Origin: Maea johnstoni
Taxonomy: Eukaryota; Annelida; Polychaeta; Spionida; Magelonidae
Reading direction: 5' to 3'
DNA: 64,000 nucleotides
Assembly: GCA_963942565.1 (NCBI GenBank)
Contig: OZ012687.1
Span: forward strand, 11,418,912 to 11,482,911
The position numbers and the translations under genes were made by a program. The notes beneath the pieces were generated by a model. That model was not told the DNA's origin. It saw nothing but the letters and a program-made list of their open reading frames with translations, and made no database searches. Of this stretch, positions 57,101 to 63,843 are shown in pieces. How positions within the stretch are numbered: position 1 is the first letter of the stretch; every line of letters starts with the position of its first letter.

Positions 57101-60100
57101 AGAAGTTGTTCAAGGCTTGTTTAATTTCCTTGCAGTCTTTGGATCCAGGTGTAAAAACAGTACCAATTGCACTGATAGGGGTGATAGAAATATGCTCTGC
57201 TACAACCAGCTTTGCAAATGCAAGATGGGCTATTACCAAAATACTACCCAAAATGACTGTCAGAAGAGTAAGTTTGAATTGATCCTTAAAAGTTCCATGT
57301 GGATAAAGATTGTTGTTTAGTTGACCAACTCACATCCCAAAACAAATCATAAGCCTGACACTGGAGGACATTATATCTATGACTATAGTTCCAATAGGCT
57401 TTTAGCAAGCATTCAGTCAGGTCACACATTATTTCATTGGCCAGTAATGCATCTCTCTATACGTTGTTTAAGTTTCAGTGAGGAGATTAGGTCTGACGCA
57501 ATTACCTATTTGTTTTACAGTTCTTGGCTCTTCATGTTCTGATACCAGCAACTGTACTGTGAGAGGTGACACAAATGCCATTTGCAATGAGAATACATGC
57601 AAATGCCGGCCTGGATATTTCAATAATGAAAACGACATCTGTGAAAAAAGTAAGCAATGGCAATGACTCATAGGGAAAATGATATCTATCACAGTATTTT
57701 AATTTGAAATGTATGTAATCACAAGAATTGTATTGATTTGTACTGAGATAAATCTTGAAAGACCATCTCAATCTACGTATTACAAAATACAAAATATAGT
57801 ACAACACCCTCTCTTATAATAACGTGCAGAACTCTAAAGATTATAGAAATTGTCTTAGTTAAGTGATGTTAAGTTCAAGTTAAATTGTTGATATGCCAAA
57901 CTTGTCAGTATTTGCAAATTGATTTTTTGCAAGAGAAGGTATATGCCATTTGTAATGATTGATGGGTGGGCGATGAATTATATTTTTCAAATGCAAAGAT
58001 GTAATATAGAAGACCTAGCTAGATGAATCAATTGGGATATGTTGTAAATGCCTTGCCATTTATGATAGAGTCCCATTCATGCCTCTCAAAGTAGGAACTG
58101 AAAGCCTTTTAGATTGTGTCTGTTTCATGTCCTTCACTTTGAGTCTGATTTCACAAGCATACATATATACCAAAAGATGTTCTGTGGATATACACATATG
58201 GTCACTAAAAGATTCTGACTGCAATCCGTGCATTTCAGTTCTAGGTTCCTTCTGCAGTCACACAATCAACTGCACAAGTAGAGGAGATGAGAATTCCATA
58301 TGCATGAATGGCACATGTAGCTGCACATATGGATACTTTACAAATTCAACCAGGAACAAATGCCAACTAAGTAAGCATGCACATTCTTCATTGCATATTG
58401 CAATACATGATATTTAGTGGTATTAGATGGCCAGGTATAAATGCACCAGTATAACAAAGGAATTGGTGCTGAGCCCCTCTTTCTTTTTTAAAAGTCACTT
58501 TACACATACGCAAGTATATCTTAGCATTTATATCACTACCATTATCATCGGCTATTTTCTCTGTACTTAATAGTTGAGATAAAGAGTGATGTATTCTGAA
58601 AATAGTGAGAAGTTGTCCAAGGTTTGTTAAATTTCCTTACAGTCTTTGGATCCAGGTGTAACAACAATACCAATTGCACTGATAGGGGTGATAGAAATAT
58701 GCTCTGCTACAACCAGCTTTGCAAATGCAAGATGGGCTATCACCAAAATACTACCCAAAATGACTGTCAGAAGAGTAAGTTTGAATTAATTGTAAAAAGT
58801 AGCAGGTGGACAATGAATTTCATTCAATTGACCAAATTACTTCTCAAAGCAAATTAGAAGCATGCCAGTAGAGAAAATTATATTCATTGATATAGTTCCA
58901 ATAGGCTTTGCGCAAGCATTGACTCAGGTCACACATTATTTCATCAGCCAGTAATGTGTCTCTCTATAATGTTGTTTAAGTTCCAGTAAGCATTGACTCA
59001 GGTCACACATTATTTCATCGGCCAGTAATGTGTCTCTCTATATGTTGTTAAAGTTCCAGTAAGGATATTGAGTCTGACCCAATGGCCTTTTTATCTTACA
59101 GTTCTTGGCTCTTCATGTTCTGATACCAGCAACTGTACCGTGAGAGGTGACACAAATGCCATTTGCAATGAGAATACATGCAAATGCCTGCCTGGATTTT
59201 TCAAGAATGAAAATGAGATCTGTGAGAAAAGTAAGCAATGCAGATCACTAATCAGAAAAATGTCATTATATCACAGTATTGTAATTCAGTAAGAGAAATA
59301 TACTTAATATAAAAAGGTATAACAAATTGATGTTGAGATAAATCTTGAAAGAAAATCTCTCCATGAGGACTACAACATATGAAAGAGTGTACAACACTTC
59401 CTCTTTTAATGCGCAGAACTATAAAGAAATTTATAGCAACTGTCTTTGTAATATGATGTCTAGTTGAAAAAAGATTTGAAATGTACTAAACATGTAAATC
59501 ATTTACTGATTTATTTTGGACTGAGAAAATCCACATCATTTGTGTTGCCTAATGGTTGGGAGATAGACTTCTCTCACAAATGCAACGATGTTATATAGAA
59601 GACGTAGCTAAATAAATCAACTGGGATATATTATTGATACCTTGCCTGTTATGATAGAGTGCCATTCATGCTTCTGAAAGTAGGAACTGAAAACCTTTTA
59701 GATTTTTTTTCTGTTTCAAGTCCATCTTTTTGAGTCTGATTACACATTTATACATTGTTAAACTATTTTCTTTGGAAATGCACGTTTGTTATCTAAATGA
59801 TTCTTACTGCAATATGTGCATTTCAGTTCTAGGTTCCTTCTGCAGTTACACAGTGAACTGCACCAGTAGAGGAGATGAGAATTCCATATGCATGAATGGC
59901 ACATGTAGCTGCACATATGGATACTTTACAAATTCCACCAGAAACAAATGCCAACTAAGTAAGCATGAAAATTCTTCATTGAATGTTGCAATGCATGGCA
60001 GTTAGTAGTATTAGATGACCAGGTGTAAATTCACTAGAATATCAAAGAAATATTGGGGCTGAACCCATCTCTATAACCTAAAAGTAACTTTACACATCTG

Positions 60101-63100
60101 CTAGTATATTTTAGCATTTTTCTCACTGCCATTATCATCGGTTATGCTCTCTGCACTGTATGGATAAAGTGAAGAGTGATTTTCCTTGAAAATGGTGAGA
60201 AGTTGTTCAAGGCTTGTTTAATTTCCTTGCAGTCTTTGGATCCAGGTGTAACAACAGTACCAATTGCACTGATAGGGGTGATAGAAATATGCTCTGCTAC
60301 AACCAGCTTTGCAAATGCAAGATGGGCTATTACCAAAATACTACCCAAAATGACTGTCAGAAGAGTAAGTTTGAATTGATCCTTAAAAGTTCCATGTGGA
60401 TAAAGATTGTTGTTTAGTTGACCAACTCACATCCCAAAACAAATCATAAGCCTGACACTGGAGGACATTATATCTATGACTATAGTTCCAATAGGCTTTT
60501 AGCAAGCATTCAGTCAGGTCACACATTATTTCATTGGCCAGTAATGCATCTCTCTATACGTTGTTTAAGTTTCAGTGAGGAGATTAGGTCTGACACAATT
60601 ACCTATTTGTTTTGCAGTTCTTGGCTCTTCATGTTCTGATACCAGCAACTGTACTGTGAGAGGTGACACAAATGCCATTTGCAATGAGAATACATGCAAA
60701 TGCCGGCCTGGATATTTCAATAATGAAAACGACATCTGTGAAAAAAGTAAGCAATGGCAATGACTCATAGGGAAAATGATATCTATCACAGTATTTTAAT
60801 TTGAAATGTATGTAATCACAAGAATTGTATTAATTTGTACTGAGATAAATCGTGAAAGACTATCTCACCCTACGTATTACAAAATACAAAATATAGTACA
60901 ACACCCTCTCTTATAATAACGTGCAGAACTCTAAAGATTATAGAAATTGTCTTAGTTAAGTGATGTTAAGTTCAAGTTACATTGTTGATATGCCAAACTT
61001 GTTAGTATTTGCAAAATGATTTTTTGCAAGAGAAGGTATATGCCATTTGTAATGATTGATGGGTGGGCGATGAATTATATTTTTCAAATGCAAAGATGTA
61101 ATATAGAAGGCCTAGCTAGATAAATCAATTGGGATATGTTGTAAATGCCTTGCCATTTATGATAGAGTCCCATTCATGCCTCTCAAAGTAGGAACTGAAA
61201 ACCTTTTAGATTGTGTCTGTTTCATGTCCTTCACTTTGAGTCTGATTTCACAAGCATACATATATACCAAAAGATGTTCTGTGGATATACACATATGGTC
61301 ACTAAAAGGTTCGGACTGCAATCCGTGCATTTCAGTTCTAGGTTCCTTCTGCAGTCACACAATCAACTGCACAAGTAGAGGAGATGAGAATTCCATATGC
61401 ATGAATGGCACATGTAGCTGCACATATGGATACTTTACAAATTCAACCAGGAACAAATGCCAACTAAGTAAGCATGCACATTCTTCATTGCATATTGCAA
61501 TACAAGATATTTAGTGGTACTAGATGGCCAGGTATAAATGCACCAGTATAACAAAGGAATTGGTGCTGAGCCCCTCTTTCTTTTTTAAAAGTCACTTTAC
61601 ACATACGCAAGTATATCTTAGCATTTATATCACTACCATTATCATCGGCTATTTTCTCTGTTCTTAATAGTTGAGATAAAGAGTGATGTATTCTGAAAAT
61701 AGTGAGAAGTTGTCCAAGGTTTGTTTAATTTCCTTACAGTCTTTGGATCCAGGTGTAACAACAATACCAATTGCACTGATAGGGGTGATAGAAATATGCT
61801 CTGCTACAACCAGCTTTGCAAATGCAAGATGGGCTATCACCAAAATACTACCCAAAATGACTGTCAGAAGAGTAAGTTTGAATTAATTGTAAAAAGTAGC
61901 AGGTGGACAATGAATTTCATTCAATTGACCAAATTACTTCTTAAAGCATATTAGAAGCATGCCAGTAGAGAAAATTATATTCATTGATATAGTTCCAATA
62001 GGCTTTGCGCAAGCATTGACTCAGGTCACACATTATTTCATCGGCCAGTAATGTGTCTCTCTATAATGTTGTTTAAGTTCCAGTAAGCATTGACTCAGGT
62101 CACACATTATTTTATCGGCCAGTAATGTGTCTCTCTATATGTTGTTAAAGTTCCAGTAAGGATATTGAGTCTGACCCAATGGCCTTTTTATCTTACAGTT
62201 CTTGGCTCTTCATGTTCTGATACCAGCAACTGTACCGTGAGAGGTGACACAAATGCCATTTGCAATGAGAATACATGCAACTGCCTGCCTGGATTTTTCA
62301 AGAATGAAAATGAGATCTGTGAGAAAAGTAAGCAATGCAGATCACTAATCAGAAAAATGTCATTATATCACAGTATTGTAATTCAGTAAGAGAAATATAC
62401 TTAATATAAAAAGGTATAACAAATTGATGTTGAGATAAATCTTGAAAGAAAATCTCTCCATGAGGACTACAACATATGAACGAGTGTACAACACTTCCTC
62501 TTTTAATGCGCAGAACTATAAAGAAATTTATAGCAACTGTCTTTGTAATATGATGTCTAGTTGAAAAAAGATTTGAAATGTACTAAACATGTAAATCATT
62601 TACTGATTTATTTTGGACTGAGAAAATCCACATCATTTGTGTTGCCTAATGGTTGGGAGATAGACTTCTCTCACAAATGCAACGATGTTATATAGAAGAC
62701 GTAGCTAAATAAATCAACTGGGATATATTATTGATACCTTGCCTGTTATGATAGAGTGCCATTCATGCTTCTGAAAGTAGGAACTGAAAACCTTTTAGAT
62801 TTTTTTTCTGTTTCAAGTCCATCTTTTTGAGTCTGATTACACATTTATACATTGTTAAACTATTTTCTTTGGAAATGCACGTTTGTTATCTAAATGATTC
62901 TTACTGCAATATGTGCATTTCAGTTCTAGGTTCCTTCTGCAGTTACACAGTGAACTGCACCAGTAGAGGAGATGAGAATTCCATATGCATGAATGGCACA
63001 TGTAGCTGCACATATGGATACTTTACAAATTCCACCAGAAACAAATGCCAACTAAGTAAGCATGAAAATTCTTCATTGAATGTTGCAATGCATGGCAGTT

Positions 63101-63843
63101 AGTAGTATTAGATGACCAGGTGTAAATTCACTAGAATATCAAATAAATATTGGGGCTGAACCCATCTCTATAACCTAAAAGTAACTTTACACATCTGCTA
63201 GTATATTTTAGCATTTTTCTCACTGCCATTATCATCGGTTATGCTCTCTGCACTGTATGGATAAAGTGAAGAGTGATTTTCCTTGAAAATGGTGAGAAGT
63301 TGTTCAAGGCTTGTTTAATTTCCTTGCAGTCTTTGGATCCAGGTGTAACAACAGTACCAATTGCACTGATAGGGGTGATAGAAATATGCTCTGCTACAAC
63401 CAGCTTTGCAAATGCAAGATGGGCTATTACCAAAATACTACCCAAAATGACTGTCAGAAGAGTAAGTTTGAATTGATCCTTAAAAGTTCCATGTGGATAA
63501 AGATTGTTGTTTAGTTGACCAACTCACATTCCAAAACAAATCATAAGCCTGACACTGGAGGACATTATATCTATGACTATAGTTCCAATAGGCTTTTAGC
63601 AAGCATTCAGTCAGGTCACACATTATGTCATTGGCCAGTAATGCATCTGTCTATACGTTGTTTAAGTTTCAGTGAGGAGATTAGGTCTGACGCAATTACC
63701 TATTTGTTTTACAGTTCTTGGCTCTTCATGTTCTGATACCAGCAACTGTACTGTGAGAGGTGACACAAATGCCATTTGCAATGAGAATACATGCAAATGC
63801 CGGCCTGGATATTTCAATAATGAAAACGACATCTGTGAAAAAA
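1..63843 (+). CDS. Interior of a giant multi-exon EGF-like repeat gene with RGD in nearly every domain (both ends outside window)
   Basis: 125 exons in A-B-C order, each 129 (A) or 132 (B, C) bp and each encoding one domain of pattern C-x5-C-x9-C-x4-C-x-C-x11/12-C. The C4-x-C5 spacing and a following G-Y/F are typical of EGF-like or EB-type modules. All exons are phase 1-1: the codon A|TT or A|TC across each junction gives Ile, so domains join in frame as ...CEK-I-LGSFC... Donors are GTAAGC or GTAAGT and acceptors TTACAG, TTTCAG, TTGCAG. No exon holds a stop or frameshift. Joined, they give about 5,450 residues. The role is inferred as a secreted or cell-surface adhesive glycoprotein, because every domain is disulfide-rich, carries sequons and has an RGD. 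No start, signal peptide, membrane segment or stop is visible. It could instead be several adjacent genes whose ends lie outside, or a partly silent array. I do not recognise a named gene. Confidence 0.85.
255..401. repeat. 74-bp intronic tandem duplication (two copies), type I units only
   Basis: Copy 1 is 255-328 and copy 2 is 329-401. Both start GCATTGACTCAGGTCACACA and end GTTCCAGTAA. The same pair lies upstream of all 19 A1 exons. The corresponding place before A2 exons has one diverged copy (GCATTCAGTCAGGTCACACA in most units that read GCAAGC or GCAGGC before it). Each type I copy carries TGACTCA overlapping AGGTCA. Confidence 0.9.
441..1703 (+). CDS. EGF-like exon triplet, unit 1 (type I)
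   Basis: Exons A 441-569, B 1166-1297, C 1572-1703. This unit serves as the type I reference. A reads LGSSCSDTSNCTVRGDTNAI, then CNENTCKCRPGFF and a KNENEICEK tail. B reads LGSFCSYTVNCTSRGDENSI, then CMNGTCSCTYGYF and TNSTRNKCQL. C reads FGSRCNNSTNCTDRGDRNML, then CYNQLCKCKMGYH and QNTTQNDCQK. Each has six cysteines. RGD lies between C2 and C3 in all three. Sequons: NCT in all; NGT and NST in B; NNS/NST and NTT in C. Acceptors are TATCTTACAG, GCATTTCAG and TTCCTTGCAG; donors are GTAAGC, GTAAGC, GTAAGT. The junction residue is Ile, not the Val read if the intron's last G is translated. Confidence 0.92.
570..1165 (+). other. A1-B1 intron (596 bp), type example
   Basis: AT-rich, starts GTAAGC and ends GCATTTCAG. 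I see no gene, RNA or transposon in it. Equivalent introns follow every A1 exon (2160, 3750, 9862, 14465, 17562, 22164, 26766, 31362, 34459, 37555, 40651, 43747, 46843, 49940, 53037, 56134, 59231 and 62328 onward) with only scattered changes. Confidence 0.85.
1704..2030 (+). other. C-A1 intron (327 bp), type example
   Basis: Begins GTAAGTTTGAATTAATTG and ends TATCTTACAG. It is 74 bp longer than the 253-bp C-A2 intron because of an internal tandem duplication. It precedes all 19 A1 exons. Beyond the repeat, nothing else is recognised in it. Confidence 0.85.
2031..3293 (+). CDS. EGF-like exon triplet, unit 2 (type I, mosaic C exon)
   Basis: Exons A 2031-2159 (CRPGFF), B 2756-2887 (SYTVN), C 3162-3293. 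Nearly identical to unit 1 at a 1590-bp step. The C exon reads NNNTNC, the allele typical of type II units, although its 5' intron and TTGCAG acceptor are type I. This looks like a short conversion tract. Confidence 0.92.
3621..4883 (+). CDS. EGF-like exon triplet, unit 3 (type I; RGD lost in C)
   Basis: Exons A 3621-3749 (CLPGFF), B 4346-4477 (GSLC, a private F-to-L), C 4752-4883. C reads KNSTNCTDRGYRN: the Asp of RGD is Tyr (TAT for GAT). Its donor is followed by the type II intron, so this unit ends the leading I-I-I run. Confidence 0.92.
5137..6392 (+). CDS. EGF-like exon triplet, unit 4 (type II/I chimera)
   Basis: Exons A 5137-5265 (A2 type, private CWPGYF, KNENEI), B 5855-5986, C 6261-6392. 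Sequence up to the start of B is type II; B itself reads SYTVNCTRRGD, and the following 274-bp intron plus C (NNST, NTTKND) are type I. The switch therefore falls within or near the 5' part of exon B. The C donor is GTATGT, the only such donor seen in the array. Confidence 0.92.
5266..5854 (+). other. A2-B2 intron (589 bp), type example
   Basis: Homologous to the A1-B1 intron but clearly diverged, with substitutions and small indels throughout. No gene seen. Present after each of the 22 A2 exons that are followed by B2 inside the window, the first at 5266 and the last full one at 60747. Confidence 0.85.
6646..7899 (+). CDS. EGF-like exon triplet, unit 5 (type II)
   Basis: Exons A 6646-6774 (CRPGYFKNENEI), B 7364-7495 (SHTIN), C 7768-7899 (NNNT; private DCLK for DCQK). 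The in-frame intron stretch upstream of B that is open in the other B2 copies has a stop here. Confidence 0.92.
8153..9405 (+). CDS. EGF-like exon triplet, unit 6 (type II; RGD lost in B)
   Basis: Exons A 8153-8281 (NNENDI), B 8870-9001, C 9274-9405 (NNNT). B reads SRTINCTSRGNEN and CMNGIC: Asp of RGD is Asn, and the NGT sequon is lost. The reading frame and all cysteines are intact. Confidence 0.92.
9733..10995 (+). CDS. EGF-like exon triplet, unit 7 (type I)
   Basis: Exons A 9733-9861 (CRPGFF), B 10458-10589 (SYTVN), C 10864-10995 (NNST; private GYYHNTTQ). This is the last unit to the right with the CRPGFF allele of A1. Confidence 0.92.
11249..12502 (+). CDS. EGF-like exon triplet, unit 8 (type II)
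   Basis: Exons A 11249-11377, B 11967-12098, C 12371-12502. This unit serves as the type II reference. A ends CRPGYFNNENDICEK, B reads GSFCSHTINCTSRGDEN, C reads GSRCNNNTNCTDRGDRN. The A acceptor is TTGTTTTACAG and the C acceptor TTCCTTACAG. The A2-B2 intron is 589 bp, slightly shorter than in type I. Confidence 0.92.
12756..14008 (+). CDS. EGF-like exon triplet, unit 9 (type II)
   Basis: Exons A 12756-12884 (NNENDI), B 13473-13604 (SHTMN), C 13877-14008 (NNNT). The intron before C carries AAATACTGAG rather than AAATAGTGAG, a variant shared with units 11, 14, 16, 17, 20, 22 and 28. Confidence 0.92.
13700..16300. repeat. Duplication block at +12301 bp (partner ~26000-28600, also ~30600-33200)
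   Basis: Units 9C-10-11A match units 17C-18-19A at +12301 bp and units 20C-21-22A about 4.6 kb further on. They share the ACC codon in RGDT, AGATAACTAATC, GAGGACTTCAAC and GYHENTT. A 7-bp deletion in the second copy shifts the offset to 12294 after about 27977. Confidence 0.82.
14336..15598 (+). CDS. EGF-like exon triplet, unit 10 (type I)
   Basis: Exons A 14336-14464 (CLPGFF; RGDT with synonymous ACC), B 15061-15192 (SYTVN), C 15467-15598 (GYHENTTQ). It shares a run of private variants with units 18 and 21, including AGATAACTAATC just inside the A-B intron. Confidence 0.92.
15852..17105 (+). CDS. EGF-like exon triplet, unit 11 (type II)
   Basis: Exons A 15852-15980 (CQPGYFKNESEI, which adds an NES sequon), B 16570-16701 (SHTMN), C 16974-17105 (NNNT). 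The CQPG/NES allele of A recurs in units 19, 22 and 28. Confidence 0.92.
16400..19990. repeat. Duplication block at +4602 bp (partner 21000-24590)
   Basis: Every exon in 16.4-20.0 kb has a counterpart exactly 4602 bp to the right. Shared private variants include NVGTEN upstream of B, TMRGD in A, GGCTTTCCGC in the intron, and ATATGCTTAA. The match ends just before the C exon near 20.0/24.6 kb. Confidence 0.87.
17433..18695 (+). CDS. EGF-like exon triplet, unit 12 (type I)
   Basis: Exons A 17433-17561 (TMRGDT, CLPGFF), B 18158-18289 (SYTVN), C 18564-18695 (GYYQNTTQ). The V-to-M change just before RGD is shared with units 15, 23 and 29. Confidence 0.92.
18949..20201 (+). CDS. EGF-like exon triplet, unit 13 (type II)
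   Basis: Exons A 18949-19077 (CRPGYFKNENDI), B 19666-19797 (SHTIN), C 20070-20201 (NNNT). Its A2-B2 intron is slightly shorter (588 bp) and is matched in unit 16. Confidence 0.92.
20455..21707 (+). CDS. EGF-like exon triplet, unit 14 (type II)
   Basis: Exons A 20455-20583 (NNENDI), B 21172-21303 (SHTMN; private CINGTC for CMNGTC), C 21576-21707 (NNNT). Its B2 exon and following part duplicate unit 11 at +4602 bp. Confidence 0.92.
22035..23297 (+). CDS. EGF-like exon triplet, unit 15 (type I)
   Basis: Exons A 22035-22163 (TMRGDT, CLPGFF), B 22760-22891 (SYTVN), C 23166-23297 (GYYQNTTQ). Copy of unit 12 at +4602 bp, with matching private intron variants. Confidence 0.92.
23551..24803 (+). CDS. 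EGF-like exon triplet, unit 16 (type II)
   Basis: Exons A 23551-23679 (KNENDI), B 24268-24399 (SHTIN), C 24672-24803 (NNNT). Copy of unit 13 at +4602 bp until just before C, where the intron switches to the ACTGAG/TTAAAT haplotype. Confidence 0.92.
25057..26309 (+). CDS. EGF-like exon triplet, unit 17 (type II)
   Basis: Exons A 25057-25185 (NNENDI), B 25774-25905 (SYTMN, a combination seen only here), C 26178-26309 (NNNT). Confidence 0.92.
26637..27899 (+). CDS. EGF-like exon triplet, unit 18 (type I)
   Basis: Exons A 26637-26765 (CLPGFF), B 27362-27493 (SYTVN), C 27768-27899 (GYHENTTQ). Copy of unit 10 at +12301 bp. The following C-A2 intron is 246 bp, 7 bp shorter than usual. Confidence 0.92.
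28146..29399 (+). CDS. EGF-like exon triplet, unit 19 (type II)
   Basis: Exons A 28146-28274 (CQPGYFKNESEI), B 28864-28995 (SHTMN), C 29268-29399 (NNNT; private QNNC for QNDC). Confidence 0.92.
29653..30905 (+). CDS. EGF-like exon triplet, unit 20 (type II)
   Basis: Exons A 29653-29781 (NNENDI), B 30370-30501 (SHTMN; private LSSFC for LGSFC), C 30774-30905 (NNNT). Confidence 0.92.
31233..32495 (+). CDS. EGF-like exon triplet, unit 21 (type I)
   Basis: Exons A 31233-31361 (CLPGFF), B 31959-32090 (SYTVN), C 32364-32495 (GYHENTTQ). The B-C intron lacks one C (TTTTCTTG for TTTTCCTTG), shared with unit 27. Confidence 0.92.
31400..34800. repeat. Duplication block at +9288 bp (partner ~40700-44100)
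   Basis: Positions 31835, 32267, 32706, 33307, 33852 and 34296 have counterparts exactly 9288 bp away. They share GYHENTT, CQPG/NES, SLNDSD, SYTIN, TMRGD and the one-base deletion before exon C. Limits are approximate. Confidence 0.82.
32749..34002 (+). CDS. EGF-like exon triplet, unit 22 (type II)
   Basis: Exons A 32749-32877 (CQPGYFKNESEI), B 33467-33598 (SYTIN), C 33871-34002 (NNNT). The SYTIN allele recurs only in unit 28. Confidence 0.92.
34330..35592 (+). CDS. EGF-like exon triplet, unit 23 (type I)
   Basis: Exons A 34330-34458 (TMRGDT, CLPGFF), B 35055-35186 (SYTVN), C 35461-35592 (GYYQNTTQ). Confidence 0.92.
35846..37098 (+). CDS. EGF-like exon triplet, unit 24 (type II)
   Basis: Exons A 35846-35974 (KNENDI), B 36563-36694 (SHTMN), C 36967-37098 (NNNT). 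The A2-B2 intron has a T-run in place of TTTTAATTTG, shared with unit 26 and similar in unit 30. Confidence 0.92.
37426..38688 (+). CDS. EGF-like exon triplet, unit 25 (type I)
   Basis: Exons A 37426-37554 (CLPGFF), B 38151-38282 (SYTVN), C 38557-38688 (GYYQNTTQ). The B-C intron carries ATCACAAGG for ATGACCAGG, shared with units 29, 35 and 37. Confidence 0.92.
38942..40194 (+). CDS. EGF-like exon triplet, unit 26 (type II)
   Basis: Exons A 38942-39070 (KNENDI), B 39659-39790 (SHTIN), C 40063-40194 (NNNT). Confidence 0.92.
40522..41783 (+). CDS. EGF-like exon triplet, unit 27 (type I)
   Basis: Exons A 40522-40650 (CLPGFF), B 41247-41378 (SYTVN), C 41652-41783 (GYHENTTQ). The B and C part duplicates unit 21 at +9288 bp. 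Confidence 0.92.
42037..43290 (+). CDS. EGF-like exon triplet, unit 28 (type II)
   Basis: Exons A 42037-42165 (CQPGYFKNESEI), B 42755-42886 (SYTIN), C 43159-43290 (NNNT). Copy of unit 22 at +9288 bp. Confidence 0.92.
43618..44880 (+). CDS. EGF-like exon triplet, unit 29 (type I)
   Basis: Exons A 43618-43746 (TMRGDT), B 44343-44474 (SYTVN; synonymous AGC for AGT before RGD), C 44749-44880 (GYYQNTTQ). The A exon follows the unit 23 haplotype and the B-C part the unit 25 haplotype, so it is a recombinant. Confidence 0.92.
45134..46386 (+). CDS. EGF-like exon triplet, unit 30 (type II)
   Basis: Exons A 45134-45262 (KNENDI), B 45851-45982 (SHTIN), C 46255-46386 (NNNT). Confidence 0.92.
46714..47976 (+). 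CDS. EGF-like exon triplet, unit 31 (type I)
   Basis: Exons A 46714-46842 (CLPGFF; synonymous CTCGGC at the start, shared with units 35 and 37), B 47439-47570 (SYTVN), C 47845-47976 (GYYQNTTQ). Confidence 0.92.
48230..49483 (+). CDS. EGF-like exon triplet, unit 32 (type II)
   Basis: Exons A 48230-48358 (NNENDI), B 48948-49079 (SHTIN), C 49352-49483 (NNNT). The A acceptor is TTTTGCAG rather than TTTTACAG, matched only in unit 40. Confidence 0.92.
49811..51073 (+). CDS. EGF-like exon triplet, unit 33 (type I)
   Basis: Exons A 49811-49939 (CLPGFF), B 50536-50667 (SYTVN), C 50942-51073 (GYYQNTTQ). Copied as unit 41 at +12388 bp. Confidence 0.92.
51327..52580 (+). CDS. EGF-like exon triplet, unit 34 (type II)
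   Basis: Exons A 51327-51455 (NNENDI), B 52045-52176 (SHTIN), C 52449-52580 (NNNT; private RGDKN for RGDRN, RGD kept). Confidence 0.92.
52908..54170 (+). CDS. EGF-like exon triplet, unit 35 (type I)
   Basis: Exons A 52908-53036 (CLPGFF), B 53633-53764 (SYTVN), C 54039-54170 (KNSTNC with RGD kept, GYYQ). The KNST allele is shared with units 3 and 37. Confidence 0.92.
54424..55677 (+). CDS. EGF-like exon triplet, unit 36 (type II)
   Basis: Exons A 54424-54552 (NNENDI), B 55142-55273 (SHTIN), C 55546-55677 (NNNT). Shares private intron variants with unit 38, 3097 bp away. Confidence 0.92.
56005..57267 (+). CDS. EGF-like exon triplet, unit 37 (type I)
   Basis: Exons A 56005-56133 (CLPGFF), B 56730-56861 (SYTVN), C 57136-57267 (KNSTNC). 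Confidence 0.92.
57521..58774 (+). CDS. EGF-like exon triplet, unit 38 (type II)
   Basis: Exons A 57521-57649 (NNENDI), B 58239-58370 (SHTIN), C 58643-58774 (NNNT). Confidence 0.92.
59102..60364 (+). CDS. EGF-like exon triplet, unit 39 (type I)
   Basis: Exons A 59102-59230 (CLPGFF), B 59827-59958 (SYTVN), C 60233-60364 (NNST, GYYQ). The B-C part copies unit 31 at +12388 bp. Confidence 0.92.
60618..61871 (+). CDS. EGF-like exon triplet, unit 40 (type II)
   Basis: Exons A 60618-60746 (NNENDI, TTTTGCAG acceptor), B 61336-61467 (SHTIN), C 61740-61871 (NNNT). Copy of unit 32 at +12388 bp. Confidence 0.92.
62199..63461 (+). CDS. EGF-like exon triplet, unit 41 (type I)
   Basis: Exons A 62199-62327 (private CNCLPG for CKCLPG), B 62924-63055 (SYTVN), C 63330-63461 (NNST, GYYQ). 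Copy of unit 33 at +12388 bp. Confidence 0.92.
63715..63843 (+). CDS. EGF-like exon A of unit 42 (type II), rest outside window
   Basis: A complete A2 exon (CRPGYFNNENDI) with its GTAAGC donor at 63844. The window ends 157 bp into the A2-B2 intron, so the array continues to the right. Confidence 0.92.
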
